The notes under the pieces were generated by a model. It had not been told where the DNA came from. It did no database searches and saw nothing but the letters and a program-made list of their open reading frames with translations. A program made the position numbers and the translations under genes. A stretch of DNA of 64,000 nt from Plumapathes pennacea (taxonomy: Eukaryota > Cnidaria > Anthozoa > Antipatharia > Myriopathidae): the NCBI GenBank assembly GCA_964036295.1, contig OZ038468.1:10054183-10118182 (forward strand), written 5' to 3'. Positions 1-11,121 of the stretch are shown piece after piece; position 1 is the first letter of the stretch; each line of letters begins with the position of its first letter.

Positions 1-600
1 CCTTTCGCAATAACAGGAATGCAGTTTTCAGAATCCAAGTTTGACAAGATGACAACACAATACAATGGAAAGTGGAATTTTCGTACTGTATGAGGACTGC
101 TCTATACAGTGTATTTTGAAATCATTGAAGACGTAAACAATAGTGTTTTGGGTTTTGTTTCCTTTGCTGGAAAAGAGCTAAAGCTATGGCTTTCAGGAAC
201 CGGTGAGTTTTGAAAATTTAATTCAATTAACGTTAAATACACTTTTGTTAAACGACGGTCGTGTTATCATTGGTATTTCAACAATTGCCGTATATTTTGT
301 CGTTTGATGCCCCGGTAACTGTGATGAAGGCCAATTAGGATTATACTGTGATCTTTTCCCTGGTTTTCAAAGCTATTTCAGAGTGCCTTCGAGCAAGATT
401 GTGTCATCCGATTCCTGACATGTTTGCATAATTTCATTGACAGTCTGACACATGCTGTGAAGTTTTGTCGCCGCGTTTGTTGGCACACTGTATTCAAGGA
501 TAAAATGTAACCGGGTTAAAATGCTTTTGCTTTTTGAAGGCTATTAAAGTAGAAAATATCCGGCCACTGCTTTCCAAATTAAACAATGTGTCTACTAGCG
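1..600. other. intergenic, nothing recognised
   Basis: No ORF of coding character, no repeat ends and no RNA gene were recognised here. Composition is AT-rich like the rest of the window. Confidence 0.5.
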
Positions 601-610
601 GGACCCCCGT

Positions 611-703
611 AAGATACTCGCTCAACACAATCGCACTTTGTATTATTTAGTGACCGGGTTTGCTCGCTCAATAAAATCGGACCTTGTATTATTTAGTGAC
701 TTG
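611..703. repeat. two-unit tandem duplication, ~48 bp
   Basis: Two adjacent units share CTCGCTCAA followed by TTGTATTATTTAGTGAC. The first is near 611-658 and the second near 659-703. Function unknown. Confidence 0.6.
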
Positions 704-852
704 ATTTCTTTTTTCTGTCAAAGATTTTAAAATCGTCAAACGCAGTTTGAAAAGTTGTTGTGTTCAAAATTGAATCCCTGCCAAAATTCACACGATTCCG
801 AGACTTCGAAAGCGTGTAAACAAGCGACTCGCTTTGACGGTTCTAAATTTGG

Positions 853-874
853 CACACACACACACACACACACA
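853..874. repeat. (CA)n microsatellite
   Basis: Eleven CA dinucleotides in a row, followed by a degenerate A/C-rich tail to about 888. Confidence 0.9.
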
Positions 875-1167
875 AAAACAAACACACGTATGTGGTTAGG
901 ATAAAGCATTGGCTGGAGAAATCGCGGCTTTTCTTGAAATTCATAAAAACTTCGGTGTCCAAGATCGACTTTGCTTGGCTTTCAAGCCTCGGGAGTATTC
1001 TGTAGTTGCGTGTAAATGTTTTCTCGGCGAATTTTGAAGTTCAGCTAGTGTCTACGAAAATTGCAGACTGTGCACGTTGTCTGAACTAAACCAGACTTCG
1101 TGTGACAAAGATTTTTTTTAACAGCCGACTGGTGACGTCGCTACACAGCCGTGGTTTGCAAAAAAAT

Positions 1168-1260
1168 TTAAATAATCTCCGAACGGAAAATAAACAAGAA
1201 TCCCGCTTTCCGAAAACCCACTACTGAGCGAGGGGATATCTGCGATTATCGTATTTCTAG
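1168..1260 (+). mobile_element. Helitron-like 3' end (copy D)
   Basis: The last ~30 bp, GAGCGAGGGGATATCTGCG followed by ATTATCGTATTTCTAG, match the 3' ends of the Helitron-like copies at 34217-35586 and 16288-17525. It ends in CTAG at 1257-1260 and is followed by T, as expected for a Helitron. The adjacent 5' part resembles 51485-51580 instead, so this is a 3'-end subfamily. It abuts an internal fragment of the same family (1261-1362), suggesting one copy inserted into another. No 5' TC end was located. Confidence 0.6.
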
Positions 1261-1362
1261 TTAGATTTGAAGCCCGTGTATAATATGAAGTAAACCGTTC
1301 AGATTTTGAAAAAAAAAAAAGAAATCGCACAGAAAGCCTATTTAATTTTATAACAGTCGCGA
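1261..1362 (+). mobile_element. internal fragment of the Helitron-like family
   Basis: Sequence around GAAGCCCGTGTATAAT and AATCGCACAGAAAGCC matches the interior of the copy at 34217-35586 (near 35055-35225). It lies directly after the CTAG end of copy D. Confidence 0.55.
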
Positions 1363-2263
1363 TATAAGCCACGTTCTGATTGGTCGAAGAGCATGCTCCA
1401 TAACTTTATCGAGCACGCCTGTGCTCAATAATATGATGTGAGCAACTGCCATTCCTTTTGACTTTTTCTAGCTTTCCTCGTTTATAAATTAACAGAAGCT
1501 TTATAACTAAGAAGAAAATAGCTCTATTTTCCGAAGAAATTTGCACTGCATGAAGTCAAACTGGCACCCAAAGGAAATCAGTAATCAAGTCTGAAAAATT
1601 CTGTATTTCAATGGTCGGCACAAAAAATTGTATGAATCAAAACTCACCTATTTCTCGACGGCTTAATTCTCATGGACAGTGAAATCCATCACAGCAAAGA
1701 TAAATATCCGTCAAGCCTTCAATGGCTTTGAAATGAAATGGCATTCATTCATTCCAAAAGCCGCTATACTTTTAGTGTTTACAGTACAGTTTGCTGGCAG
1801 CTCGAATAACAAATAAGTCCACTCGGCAAACATTTCTATCTCTTTCGCTTATGGTAATTGTTCACATTCTTCAACGGATCACTTTGCCTTTCCAGGCCCG
1901 CATTGTCTGCCATAGTTCAAGGTGAATCTCACGTTGTTTTGAAGCGGCGACTTGAATTTCCTGGGTTCATCTTCAACAATGTACCGTTCAAAACATTTAC
2001 ATCGTCACAAATTCTAAAGTCACCGCAGGCTGCTGGCTTTCACCACGCCAGGTTAACAGTACTTTCAGTGTTTTCGTCGATTAAACGACATCTTTTTCAT
2101 CTCATCAACTTTTAGATGACAGAAATGTTAGTAAGTTGTGGCGTGTTTTCAATCAGCCAGTGAGAAAGTTTGTTTTTCCTTTTGCGTGTCGAAAGAGAAT
2201 TTTGCATTCAATCAGAAGTGAATATTTGTTTTTGCTCGTAATTTCGTGTGCCTATGTTATAAA
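1363..2263. other. intergenic, nothing recognised
   Basis: Short open frames occur but none has codon or domain character that I would defend. No repeat boundary was identified. Confidence 0.4.
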
Positions 2264-2385
2264 AGAATTGGTTCATGCTTTTAGCTGTGCGTCTATCGAG
2301 TTATGGATGCACTGCTTCTCTCGTGCTCTCCCAACATCCCGTGTGCATCCATAACTGGATAGACGCACGCCATGAACCAATTCTT
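2264..2385. mobile_element. foldback MITE (hairpin)
   Basis: A near-perfect inverted repeat. AAGAATTGGTTCATGC...GTGCGTCTATC...GTTATGGATGCAC on the left is mirrored by GTGCATCCATAAC...GATAGACGC...CATGAACCAATTCTT on the right, with a ~28-bp loop containing CTCTCCCAACATCCC. It interrupts or abuts the Helitron-like copy E, which begins immediately to its right. No coding potential. Confidence 0.75.
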
Positions 2386-2877
2386 AAGTACTGCCTATGA
2401 ATTCAAAACTAGAAAATCAGTGTTCCTTTTTTCCGGTACTACGGGGCCGACCAACTTCACAATTCAAGTACTAAATGTTTGAGAATGTGCCGTGCAGACT
2501 GCATGAATTAATTTAGTATGTCTGTGGAGTTATCTATTCAGGATAACTTCGAGGAGTCAGAGAACACACAGTTCTGAACAACAACCATTTAATCAGACCT
2601 CGTGTCCCGTGTATGCTCTTGTAATCGACCGCTGTACTGAACTAGGATAACACTACAATGTCCACCGTGAGAAATACCTATGGCGTCACGCAATTGACTC
2701 TTCTTTCAACGCGAAAGTATAACACACACCATTTTTTTCTCCTTTCTTTGCATGCAGCACTTAACTTCAAAGAAATGATTGCGTCAAAACTTCGGTAAAA
2801 CAAAGGCTGCTTTTGTTGAGCAGTACCAAAGTAATAGTCGCCAGAGCGAGGGGAATCTGCAATTATCGTATTTCTAG
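2386..2877 (+). mobile_element. Helitron-like copy E, 3' half
   Basis: It matches the 3' ~400 bp of the copy at 34217-35586: the stretch from TACTGCCTATGAATT through TTTCAACGCGAAAGTATAAC to the terminal TTATCGTATTTCTAG. CTAG lies at 2874-2877, followed by T. About 140 bp near 2519-2660 are absent from the other copies and look like a later insertion. The 5' part is missing. Confidence 0.65.
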
Positions 2878-3535
2878 TATTTGCAGATTTGTCAGCATCA
2901 TGGAAGACAACTCGCATTTAAAAGCGAAGTACCGCATATCTGGAAGTCATTTCACACTAAGCAAAGAAGCATAAAACGTGGATATTTAACAAGGAAGGAG
3001 GAGCAAGTTTAATCGAAACAGATCAGGAGCAGTCGCCATTGAACAGAAGAAGATAGCCTGCCACATAAAAATGTTTGTTATTGATGGTGCCGACAACTAG
3101 AAGTGCTATAAACCCTGCAAGTAGTGGCTTTCAGGCGATGTCACAACAGGCAGCAACCAAAGAATTGACTTAGGACTATTCTTTTTTATGGTACGGACAA
3201 GGCGTCAGGAAATCGGTAAGCTGTGATTCATACTATTTTCGTGCCAGCCATTTGGTCTTCTTGAATGCGTTTCCTTCAAATTACACTTCATGCAGTGTTT
3301 GTATGCTTACATGATGGAATATGATGTAAAACTTTTAAAATTACTCTGAGAAACAAAACAAAACATTACTAGAGTAAGGGAATTCCTTGACAACTGTCGC
3401 CGTGTAAACTCATATCCGCTGACATGCGGAAAGTATTGCTCCGCTGAAAACACTCAAAAGTGTTTCCACTTTCGCAAGTTCTGGTCTCACGCTTGGCAAG
3501 GTTTGTAATGGTACAGTTGATTAAGAACCCCAGGT
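2878..3535. other. intergenic, nothing recognised
   Basis: No ORF, repeat terminus or RNA gene recognised. Confidence 0.4.
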
Positions 3536-3762
3536 CGCAGGCAAGAGAGTATAAAGGTAAGAGAGGTAATCCCCGTATGGGTCTTATTCCAAGGTAATCC
3601 CTCCCAACGTTATTTTTAGAAGGTACTCAGTCACCCTTACGCGCGAGGTAATATATCCTTGCGGGAATGGGTACCTTCCAAAAATAACTTCTTCAGAGAT
3701 TTCCTTGGAATAAGACCTATCCGAGATTACCTCTCTTACCCTTATTTTCTCTTGCTGCAGGT
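3536..3762. mobile_element. foldback MITE with imperfect arms
   Basis: The left arm GGTAAGAGAGGTAAT, then GGTCTTATTCCAAGG and TTATTTTTAGAAGGTAC, is mirrored by GTACCTTCCAAAAATAA, CCTTGGAATAAGACC and ATTACCTCTCTTACC. Outer GCAAGAGAG / CTCTTGC also pair. Arms are about 90 bp with a short spacer. Confidence 0.7.
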
Positions 3763-3811
3763 ATTATGAAACAGAGATTTGCTCAGGAACGAACCCAAAA
3801 GCTAACTGACC

Positions 3812-3842
3812 GAGTGAGTGAGTGAGTGAGTGAGTGAGTGAG
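3812..3842. repeat. (GAGT)n microsatellite
   Basis: Roughly eight GAGT units without interruption. Confidence 0.9.
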
Positions 3843-5572
3843 CACCAGCTGTAGACACCAACGACTCCAAGATATGCTACAGCATATAGGTGGGCCAAAA
3901 ACATACTCAGTATTACCTACCTTTGATAGTGATTATTCAGTGTTCGAGAAGTCTTCTTGCTCTCTTTAATAACCTGTTTATACGTGGGAGCTGCAGGTCT
4001 AACATTTGTCAAGGTCGCAATTTAGATATGTATGTACAAATGGCAAAATTTAGATACATCGACTTTCTGTTCTTCTTGCCGTAGTAGTTTGCACAGGGCA
4101 AGTGGAGCGTGGCAATAGGCTCAAAATCTAGAATATTTCTGTTTTGACTTCAACAATGGACATTTTGCAGCTAGAGGTCTCATGACCCGAAATCCACCAC
4201 TTGACTTGAAAATCCATCACTTTAGGTTTTATGAGCATGACCCAACAAATTTTCCCACACAAACTTCTTAGTTTGAATAATAGTAAAATTGATTCCTTTT
4301 AATGCAACCAACTTGACATTTTTTATAGTTTGAAGTGGTGAATCAGTTTGGTTCATGTGACCTTTAGCTGGCAAATGTCCATTGGCACGCTGGAGCAAGC
4401 TAGCAGAGGATACTGGAGTTTGGCCACTTGGGTTCTCCTGACAGGTTTAGCAGCCTCTTGTTCAGTGCTAATCAAATCTTTCATTTTAAGAAAATGTGAA
4501 ACAAGGGGGCTGCGACCGAGAAGGTTGAAGCTTACGCGTTCATACTCTGGGCCTGGGCCAATCTCGTGCGACTGCAAGAGAAGTAGTCCAACAGATCATA
4601 ATATGTCTTGTTGTAACGTTGAGGCCAAAATAATGTAACACAATTTCCACAGGAGACAAAGTTACACTGTATGTGAATATACCCAGGAGACACTCGGGTT
4701 TACTGTGTATGTTTCGCTTACTTGAAACGTTTAGGCGCGGTTCCCAAGCTAAAGTGGAGTCACCTAATAAGCCATTTCCGATATGCCTGTTTCCTGTTTC
4801 GAAACGGGCTTTGCTGCGAATCCTTTCTTTTGAAATATTTTAAATTTCAAATTTCGACTCGATTTCGATTTTATAATTTCAACATTTTTCAGGGAAGGGG
4901 GGTGACATTTTTTATCATGTTTTGACTTTTAGAGCAGAATAAAACGTGACGTACTCCGAATAATCTGGAATAGGAATTACTCCCAAATGAAAGCGCGCAT
5001 GTTATTCCGGAATAGTCCTAACGAACGCACTCTTTGACTTAAACACGTGGTACATACAAATATTAGTACCCATAACATGAAAATCACAAATGTCAACTTT
5101 CAACGTCAACGTGAATTCGCCCCTTGTCCTATAACAACAATCTTGACAACGGTATAAATATGTAAAAACTCAAAACTCTTGCTTACCTCGATCCCTTGAC
5201 TACTAGTCACACCCAGTCTTGATATAGATCCCAGTTGCGTAGCAGTTCTTTCTTTAGTCAACGTGTACTCCTCTAGAGCGTTGTCCAAGTCAAATGTCAT
5301 ATTGGCTGAAACAGACGTGAGCGAGTGAGTGAAAGAGGGGCCTTGGTCATTTGAATGTGCTTTTCTAATGTTCTGTTTGTACGAGACCGGGTGGAACGCC
5401 AGTCCGGGTCAGTTTCCTACCAAGAGCTAGAAAAAATCCGGCCATCCCGAGTAAGCTTATACTTCTCCTTGTATTGAATCCTGGTTGGATGCCAACCTAA
5501 GCCTACAGTCAGTAACAAAAGTTCTTGGGACACTTTTAAAAAATTGATGTATCTCAGACACAAGTCATTGAC
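3843..5572. other. intergenic, nothing recognised
   Basis: An open frame on each strand overlaps near 4350-4640. Neither has a recognisable domain, and I could not decide whether either is real. No repeat ends noted. Confidence 0.35.
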
Positions 5573-5759
5573 TAAGCGTACTGAAAGGCGCGAAACCAAT
5601 TTTCTCGCCCCATCCCCTCTGTACAGTGTTGCGTGTGTTTGGGAAAACAAGTTCAGGCCACTTCAACATTGAGCGGGGGGAGGGGGGTTTTCTTTCAACT
5701 GAAACAGTAGAGAAATTACTGAAACTGTGCGAGTGTCTTAAGACTTTTGTCACTGATTG
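5573..5759 (+). repeat. dispersed repeat, copy 1
   Basis: About 187 bp that recur at 8167-8352 in the same orientation with only a few differences, from TAAGCGTACTGAAAGG to TTTGTCACTGATTG. The minus strand is open through much of both copies and reads with a similar peptide. That follows from nucleotide identity, and I see no domain. Confidence 0.75.
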
Positions 5760-6212
5760 TTATTCACGAATATAACAAAAAATATGCTTTAAACACCTGT
5801 TATGACCTTGATTTCGGCTAATTTTCAGTAAAAGTATACTTCTGCAAAAAACGTATTGACATCGCTCAATGTCTACCGAAACCATGGCATAATTGTTTCA
5901 ATTGATGCTTTGACTAACACCAACAGATGAGAAGCAGGTATGATAACATGTGCTCGTAAATATCGTTCCGATTTTAAAAGAAAATACTATGAATACATAT
6001 AGTGTCGTACAGACCCACCAGATGCCCTTAGTTTGTATGTGGTTGGATTTTATATGAAATATGTGATACCGCTGACCGCGCGCGGGCGCCCACAGACGCG
6101 CAATCGAATGATGTTTCTAGCCAGAGGGTCGGATGCAGCGTCTTTTTGGTCGCATTGTAAAACATAGGTCCGCAAAGCGTACGTGAAGCTATTTGCTAGT
6201 TGATGATAGTCT
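5760..6212. other. intergenic, nothing recognised
   Basis: AT-rich sequence without recognised features. A short GC-rich patch lies near 6075-6100. A small hairpin (GTAGTTCGTG / CACGAACTAT) lies at its right edge, near 6220-6250. Confidence 0.35.
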
Positions 6213-6441
6213 ATGATAGGTAGTTCGTGTTACGACGGGGCACGAACTATCATCGAATATTATCACCGTTTGATCGGGGTTTTACACTATGTTCTACTAT
6301 GCCAGCTACGTACTATGCATGACCAAACACAAATGCACAAACATGACAGCTTATTATATGATTATTTTGAGCTGATCGACATAAAAGGAGGAAAGTATAG
6401 CTTGCCAAAATATTTCAAGTCGTTCTGTAAATTTCTGCGAG
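6213..6441 (+). CDS. hypothetical exon ending in a splice donor
   Basis: An open frame starting at ATG 6213 reads about 76 residues. The last part (residues ~45-76) is mixed in composition and plausibly coding. A good donor, GCGAG|GTAAGC, lies at 6441/6442, and the frame hits a stop soon after if it is not spliced. No homology was recognised. The donor region is duplicated 247 bp downstream by the tandem repeat at 6436-6927. The frame could equally be chance. Confidence 0.2.
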
Positions 6442-6927
6442 GTAAGCCAGACTTTGACTCGTTCTAGTAGTTTCGTATTAACGTAACACACTCCAGCCAA
6501 ACAAACCTGTTTCTCGTGCTCTTCGAACGGTGGTGAAATAGATTCACGGTAAAATTTCCTGTCGACTTTTCAGTCGATTTTTCATTAGCGACAAAACCCG
6601 CTAGAGACAATTTTTGTAAACAAACAACTCAGACAAACCACAGTCGATCTGGTCATGAAATCATGTGTCAACAAACATATCATGCGAGGTAAACCAGATT
6701 TTGACTCGTTATAATAGTTTCGTAACGTAACACACTCCAGCCGAACAAACCTGTTTCTCGTGCTATTCGAACGGTGGTGAAAAGGATTCACAGTAAAATT
6801 TCCTGTCGATTTTTCATTAGTGACAGAATCCGCTCGAGACAATTTTATAAACAAACAACTCAGACATACCACAGTCGATCTGCATTTGCAATTTTGGCAT
6901 GAAATCATGTGTCAACAAACATATCAG
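6436..6927. repeat. tandem duplication of a ~245-bp unit
   Basis: Unit 1 (6436-6682) and unit 2 (6683-6927) share nearly the whole sequence, from TGCGAGGTAA through CACACTCCAGCC and GAACGGTGGTGAAA to GTCAACAAACATATCA. They differ by point changes and small indels. Both begin at a GAGGTAA splice-donor-like sequence. Confidence 0.85.
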
Positions 6928-8166
6928 CGAACGCAAAAAAACTCGGAATAAGCTTTTACCTTTGCCAAAACATATGTCATGGTCACACCATACAGCTGTG
7001 TTCCTTCTTTTGTGAGCGGAGCGTATATTCGCAAATGTGTCCAGAAATGTCGCTCTAAATGTGAATCTGTGTCGCCTGTTTGCCAGATACTACGGATATG
7101 TCAGCCAGGGCCTGAAGGGGGAGCAGATTTCCACATGCAACCAAAGAATCGGCAACGCTCACAGCCGCCATTAAATAATGACTTCCACGTGCGAGAGAGC
7201 CAATTATATTTAGAAAACCCCTCCCCGGAGAGGTAATTTAGCTTCTGACATTCTGTCGCAAAGTTATAACATTAGCACGGAAACCCTTCACTGGAAATCT
7301 CTCTGTGCATTCTTTGTGTTAAGTAGATAATAAAAGACAAACTTTCTCACAGGACCTGTACCACGGCGGCTTTTATATGGATAACACTTCATGCTCCTCC
7401 CCACTCAGTAGTTTTTGCCCCCTAGAGGGTGAGCATTTTAATGACCTAATGAGATGGGCCGAACGGCGATTCAACTATCGCCCAAACGCCGACATAGAAG
7501 CTATTTGCATATTGCAAATAGCTTCAAAAATGACGATTGTTACTAGTGATTAGTGAAGGTGTAATTTTGTTTGAGCAGCGGAAAACTGAATAACGGAGCA
7601 CTTTAAAATGTGCTCGAAAGTGAGCTTTTGATCAAAGCTTTTGGTCAAACAAATCTGGTTACAGATGTGAGCTCAGCAGAGTGAGCCGGGTAAGGAAATT
7701 GCCGCTAATAATGCAGCTTTAGCCGAAATAGCTGCAGTGTATTTTTGAGTTCCACCAACGGGTCCTGGCTTTAGTCCAATTAAACTTAAAAGCCGGAAAA
7801 GATGTGACAGCGTGACACTGCTATGTTGAAATGATATGACAAAATAGAACTATGAACAGTTTTCTTTTCGTATTATCTACTTATCAAGATTCTCTAAAAA
7901 AAACCGATCGTTTGCAAATCGTTTTCATTGTGAGCACAAATGATGTGTCTAGCGAAGCTTTTTAACCGACTAAGTGTTTAACTCTGTTCTTGCTCGGAAT
8001 TTTGCGTATTGAAGTGAAATATGGCCACCACACGTAATTCATGGGTAACCACAGAGGTCTCACGTTTCTCTGGCTCAGTCTCCTTGCTTTTGTCGGTGTA
8101 ATTTGAAACTGCAGAAGGAGCACAATCTCGCATAAAATCTTCAATCAGACTCAATTCAAAAGGTTC
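6928..8166. other. intergenic with one short palindrome
   Basis: No genes recognised. At 7497-7525 there is a 29-bp near-perfect palindrome (GAAGCTATTTGCAT and its mirror) containing ATTTGCAT, the consensus octamer for POU-domain factors, next to its mirror. Confidence 0.4.
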
Positions 8167-8352
8167 TAAGCGTACTGAAAGGCGCGAAACCATTTTTCTC
8201 CCCCCTCCCCTCTGTACAATGTTGCGTGTGTTTGGGAAAACAAGTTCAGGCCACTTCAACATTGAACGGGGGGAGGGGGGTTGTCTTTCAACTGAAACAG
8301 TAGAGAAATTACTGAAACTGTGCGAGTGTCCCAAGACTTTTGTCACTGATTG
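8167..8352 (+). repeat. dispersed repeat, copy 2
   Basis: Second copy of the repeat at 5573-5759, same orientation, with a handful of substitutions. Flanking sequence differs on both sides, so this is not one larger duplication. Confidence 0.75.
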
Positions 8353-9654
8353 CAGGTTGACCCTTCTCCACCCAAACTCCTGCAAGTGTTTACATGATTA
8401 TAGTTTCCAACCCGGGTCAACCTGGGAGAACCGTTTGAAGATTTAGGTTGCACCGGCAAAATTCACCCATCAAAACACGCGTTCCATTGACCCAGGTCCA
8501 TGTAAAGTTTTGTTGTTCTTTCGTTTCTTCTTTTCATTGTAAAAAATCAACATGAAGCTGTACAAAAACACACAACATGGGGGCAGGATAGCTGACAGAA
8601 TCACGAAAAATTGGCGCTTATCCGCATTTTTCATGAAAACATCAATACGCTTGCATAATCTGTCCGGGTTCATATTATAAATTATAATACGATGATAACC
8701 GATTCCACTTGTAAGTATTACAATGTTGTCCGTGGGAAGTTAAGCCGTAACCAGCTGCGCACGTGCATGGTCTAGTCAGCAATAAACGAGATGCCTCCCT
8801 AGTGTGGATCGTATTAACTTGTTCTGAGCTTCGGTAGCTATATATCTTAGGCCGAGGCCAAACGTCGAACTTATTGCAAATTAGCTCAAACAATGGGTTT
8901 TGTGTGAGTTTGACTTATGTGAAGTTCGATGTTTGACCCGGGCCTTCGGCACTGTTTAGGTGAAGAAAAACTGTCCCGCGAGGGACATCTCGGGTTTCAC
9001 AAGCCCTGTTTTGCTTCGGTCCAAATGCAAAATTGCAACAAAATCGAAAACATAGACTACAGATATTAATGACAAGACAATTTTCCCTCTGTACCATCCG
9101 TCAGGGCAAGAAAAAAGTTTGAAATCAAGTTGCCCAGTGGGCCACTACAATTCAGCTTTCAGTTGGCCCCACTAAAATATCACTTGCCCAACAGGCGGCG
9201 TGCAATGTTCATGGATTATCAACTATATCATTTCCTTGGCACTGTCTGTAGTCAGTGACAGACTAATAGGTAAAAGATACTGGACAGTGACACAAATGTT
9301 GTGTCAGATACAGACTTAAATATTACAGTGCCAGTAGTTACTCAGTGTCTGTGTCACTGTCCAGAAGCTGGGGTAAAGGTGGAAGAATGAGGACTTGATC
9401 TTGTTCTTTATCATCATCTGCCGCTGCTTTATGCTGCCTTTGAAGTGCTGGACTTGTACTGCTAATGGGAGCCTGCTTTCCCATCACATGCCTCTTTGGT
9501 TTTTGAATGTTCCGATGGACATTTCAGCATTCTTGACAGCGAGCAGGCTTGTTAAAGTGGCCGTTTGCTCCATATTAGTTTTAAGGCTTGTTTTAAACCT
9601 TTTCATCGTTATCAGCTTTTTCTGGATACTTAGTACAGTAAATGCAGTACATAC
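8353..9654. other. intergenic, nothing firm
   Basis: Open frames are short and of low complexity in places. Near 9140-9200 there is a cysteine/proline-coding stretch of the same flavour as 10080-10170 and 26800-26880 (CCCGGGCAA-type motif), possibly pieces of one degenerate repeat. No boundaries could be set. Confidence 0.3.
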
Positions 9655-9861
9655 AATCACGCTCGTCGCTGTGTTCGACTCAGGGAAATAGCACTTTCCA
9701 GGAAGGTTGAAACTGTCTCTTTCTCTTCTTCTCGTATCCCAGTTTTGAACTCGGCTGTTCAGCCTTCCATTTGTTTGACTCACTTCGCTCTCCTTTGGCT
9801 TTTTACTTGAATTGGACAATGATGAAAAGAAGCGCAGGATGTTTAAGTTTTTCGTCGCCAT
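9655..9861 (-). CDS. probable first coding exon, hypothetical protein
   Basis: A minus-strand ATG at 9861 opens a frame beginning MATKNLNILRFF and continuing with Ser/Lys/Arg-rich sequence for 69 codons. It ends cleanly, phase 0, at a strong donor GTATGT (9653-9654 read on minus). The start sits in CAAGATGGCGAC, a form common at metazoan YY1-type start sites, and an E-box CACGTG lies 12-17 bp upstream. The composition (short hydrophobic/Phe patch then a basic Ser-rich linker) resembles first exons of transposase-derived zinc-finger genes, but that is only an impression. No downstream exon was identified in the window, so this may be a dead fragment. Confidence 0.4.
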
Positions 9862-9960
9862 CTTGAATCTACCACGTGCTTTATTACTAGTGCCAGACTT
9901 CTTTTTTACACATCATCCAATATGGCGGCCAATATGGAGATCGGAGGACAAAACGCAAGC
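9862..9960 (-). promoter_or_regulatory. candidate promoter of the 9655-9861 exon
   Basis: Immediately upstream on the minus strand are CACGTG (9873-9878) and GCCGCCATATTGG (near 9925-9945), beside the AAGATGGCG start context. This is typical of TATA-less promoters. Inference from motifs only. Confidence 0.3.
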
Positions 9961-10633
9961 AAAGCTAGTCTGCTTGAATTTTAAATTAATCAGTGCTTTT
10001 TATGTCATTGTTTTGCTCATCTTGCAGTCTTCAGTTTTGTAATTGTTTTAGACTGGATTTAACACTAACAAGACCACTGAGGCTAATTTTACTTGCCCAC
10101 CGGGCCACCAAACTTCCATTTTCACTTTCCCAAGTGCATAATTTGCTTGCCCCGGGCAATCGGACCTGGGTTTTTTCCTGCCCTGATCCGTGGGCTCTAA
10201 ATACGAGTTTCAAAACTCTTTACAGACAAGACAACAACCAAGCGGGCCATATTTTAACCCAAGACAACTTTTTCCCCTATAAACGCCGGGAAAATTCGCT
10301 TGGGGAGGAGGGAGTACTCTTACCGCACGTTTGTACGCAATCATTAGGCAGTTTAAAGTTGCTGTATTCCGCAGTTCGCAGTACACAAACCGCAAGAAGT
10401 CACGGTTGCTGCAGTTTGGTCACGTTTTCAGACGCCAGGATAAAAGAAGAAAGTAAATACTGCAGCAATAAGCCACCTTTAGCCAAACACGACGGATGAA
10501 TCGGATCAAGTGAGCATGCTCTTTTGCTCAGATCATGTATAAATACAGTAGAGTGAGTGATCAATAAACATGGTACGTCTAAAAAAAAAAGATAATGTGA
10601 CTTTCGCAGTTTGCGGGCTCTGGAATAAAAATC
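9961..10633. other. intergenic, nothing firm
   Basis: A 168-codon plus-strand frame crosses here, but its cysteine/leucine-rich, low-information composition does not look like a real protein. AATAAA occurs near 10563. Confidence 0.35.
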
Positions 10634-11121
10634 TTAAAGTGCTACTGATCTCAAATTTTTACATGGATCAATTCTGCGTCACCTGAACTGCCAAAAATCT
10701 ATATTGCTTTTGTCGAATAGTGAGAGGCTGAGAATTTGCTGTCAAAACTCCTCCATCGTTAAATAGCCTCCCTGAGCAAGCCCGCGTGAGAACCGTCAGC
10801 GGCTATCATTCATGACGTTAGTTTATCCTAAAATAGTACTGGTATTTCGCGTTTAAACTGACTACAGAATCATTTTCTGGAGAAATAGTGGGAGTTCGAG
10901 CGAGAAGATATCTTAGCCCTGTCTTTTCCTTATCTCAAAAAGGTTTTAGGTTTGAGAAATGGTGGCGGCAATTTTAAGGGTTTTCATGCAGCATTTTCTG
11001 GCACACCGCTTTGTCAGGTTGGTCGGTTGTCGGGTTTATGGTGAATTTTGCAAGATATGGACTAAAAATTAAGTTAGCACTGCAAAAATAGCATACAATT
11101 TTCGTTGCAGTAGCACTTTAA
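10634..11121. mobile_element. MITE with TTAA target site
   Basis: TTAA followed by AGTGCTACTG at the left, mirrored by CAGTAGCACT followed by TTAA at the right; TTAA at 10634-10637 and 11118-11121. About 488 bp with no coding capacity. TTAA duplication is the hallmark of piggyBac-type transposition, so this is probably a non-autonomous relative. The termini resemble those of the MITE at 12541-13069 (both begin AGTGC). Confidence 0.7.

Noticed and set aside
9993..10499. 168-codon plus-strand frame
   Set aside because: Cys/Leu-rich, no domain, no start context, and it overlaps unrelated repeat-like patches. Not supported as a gene.
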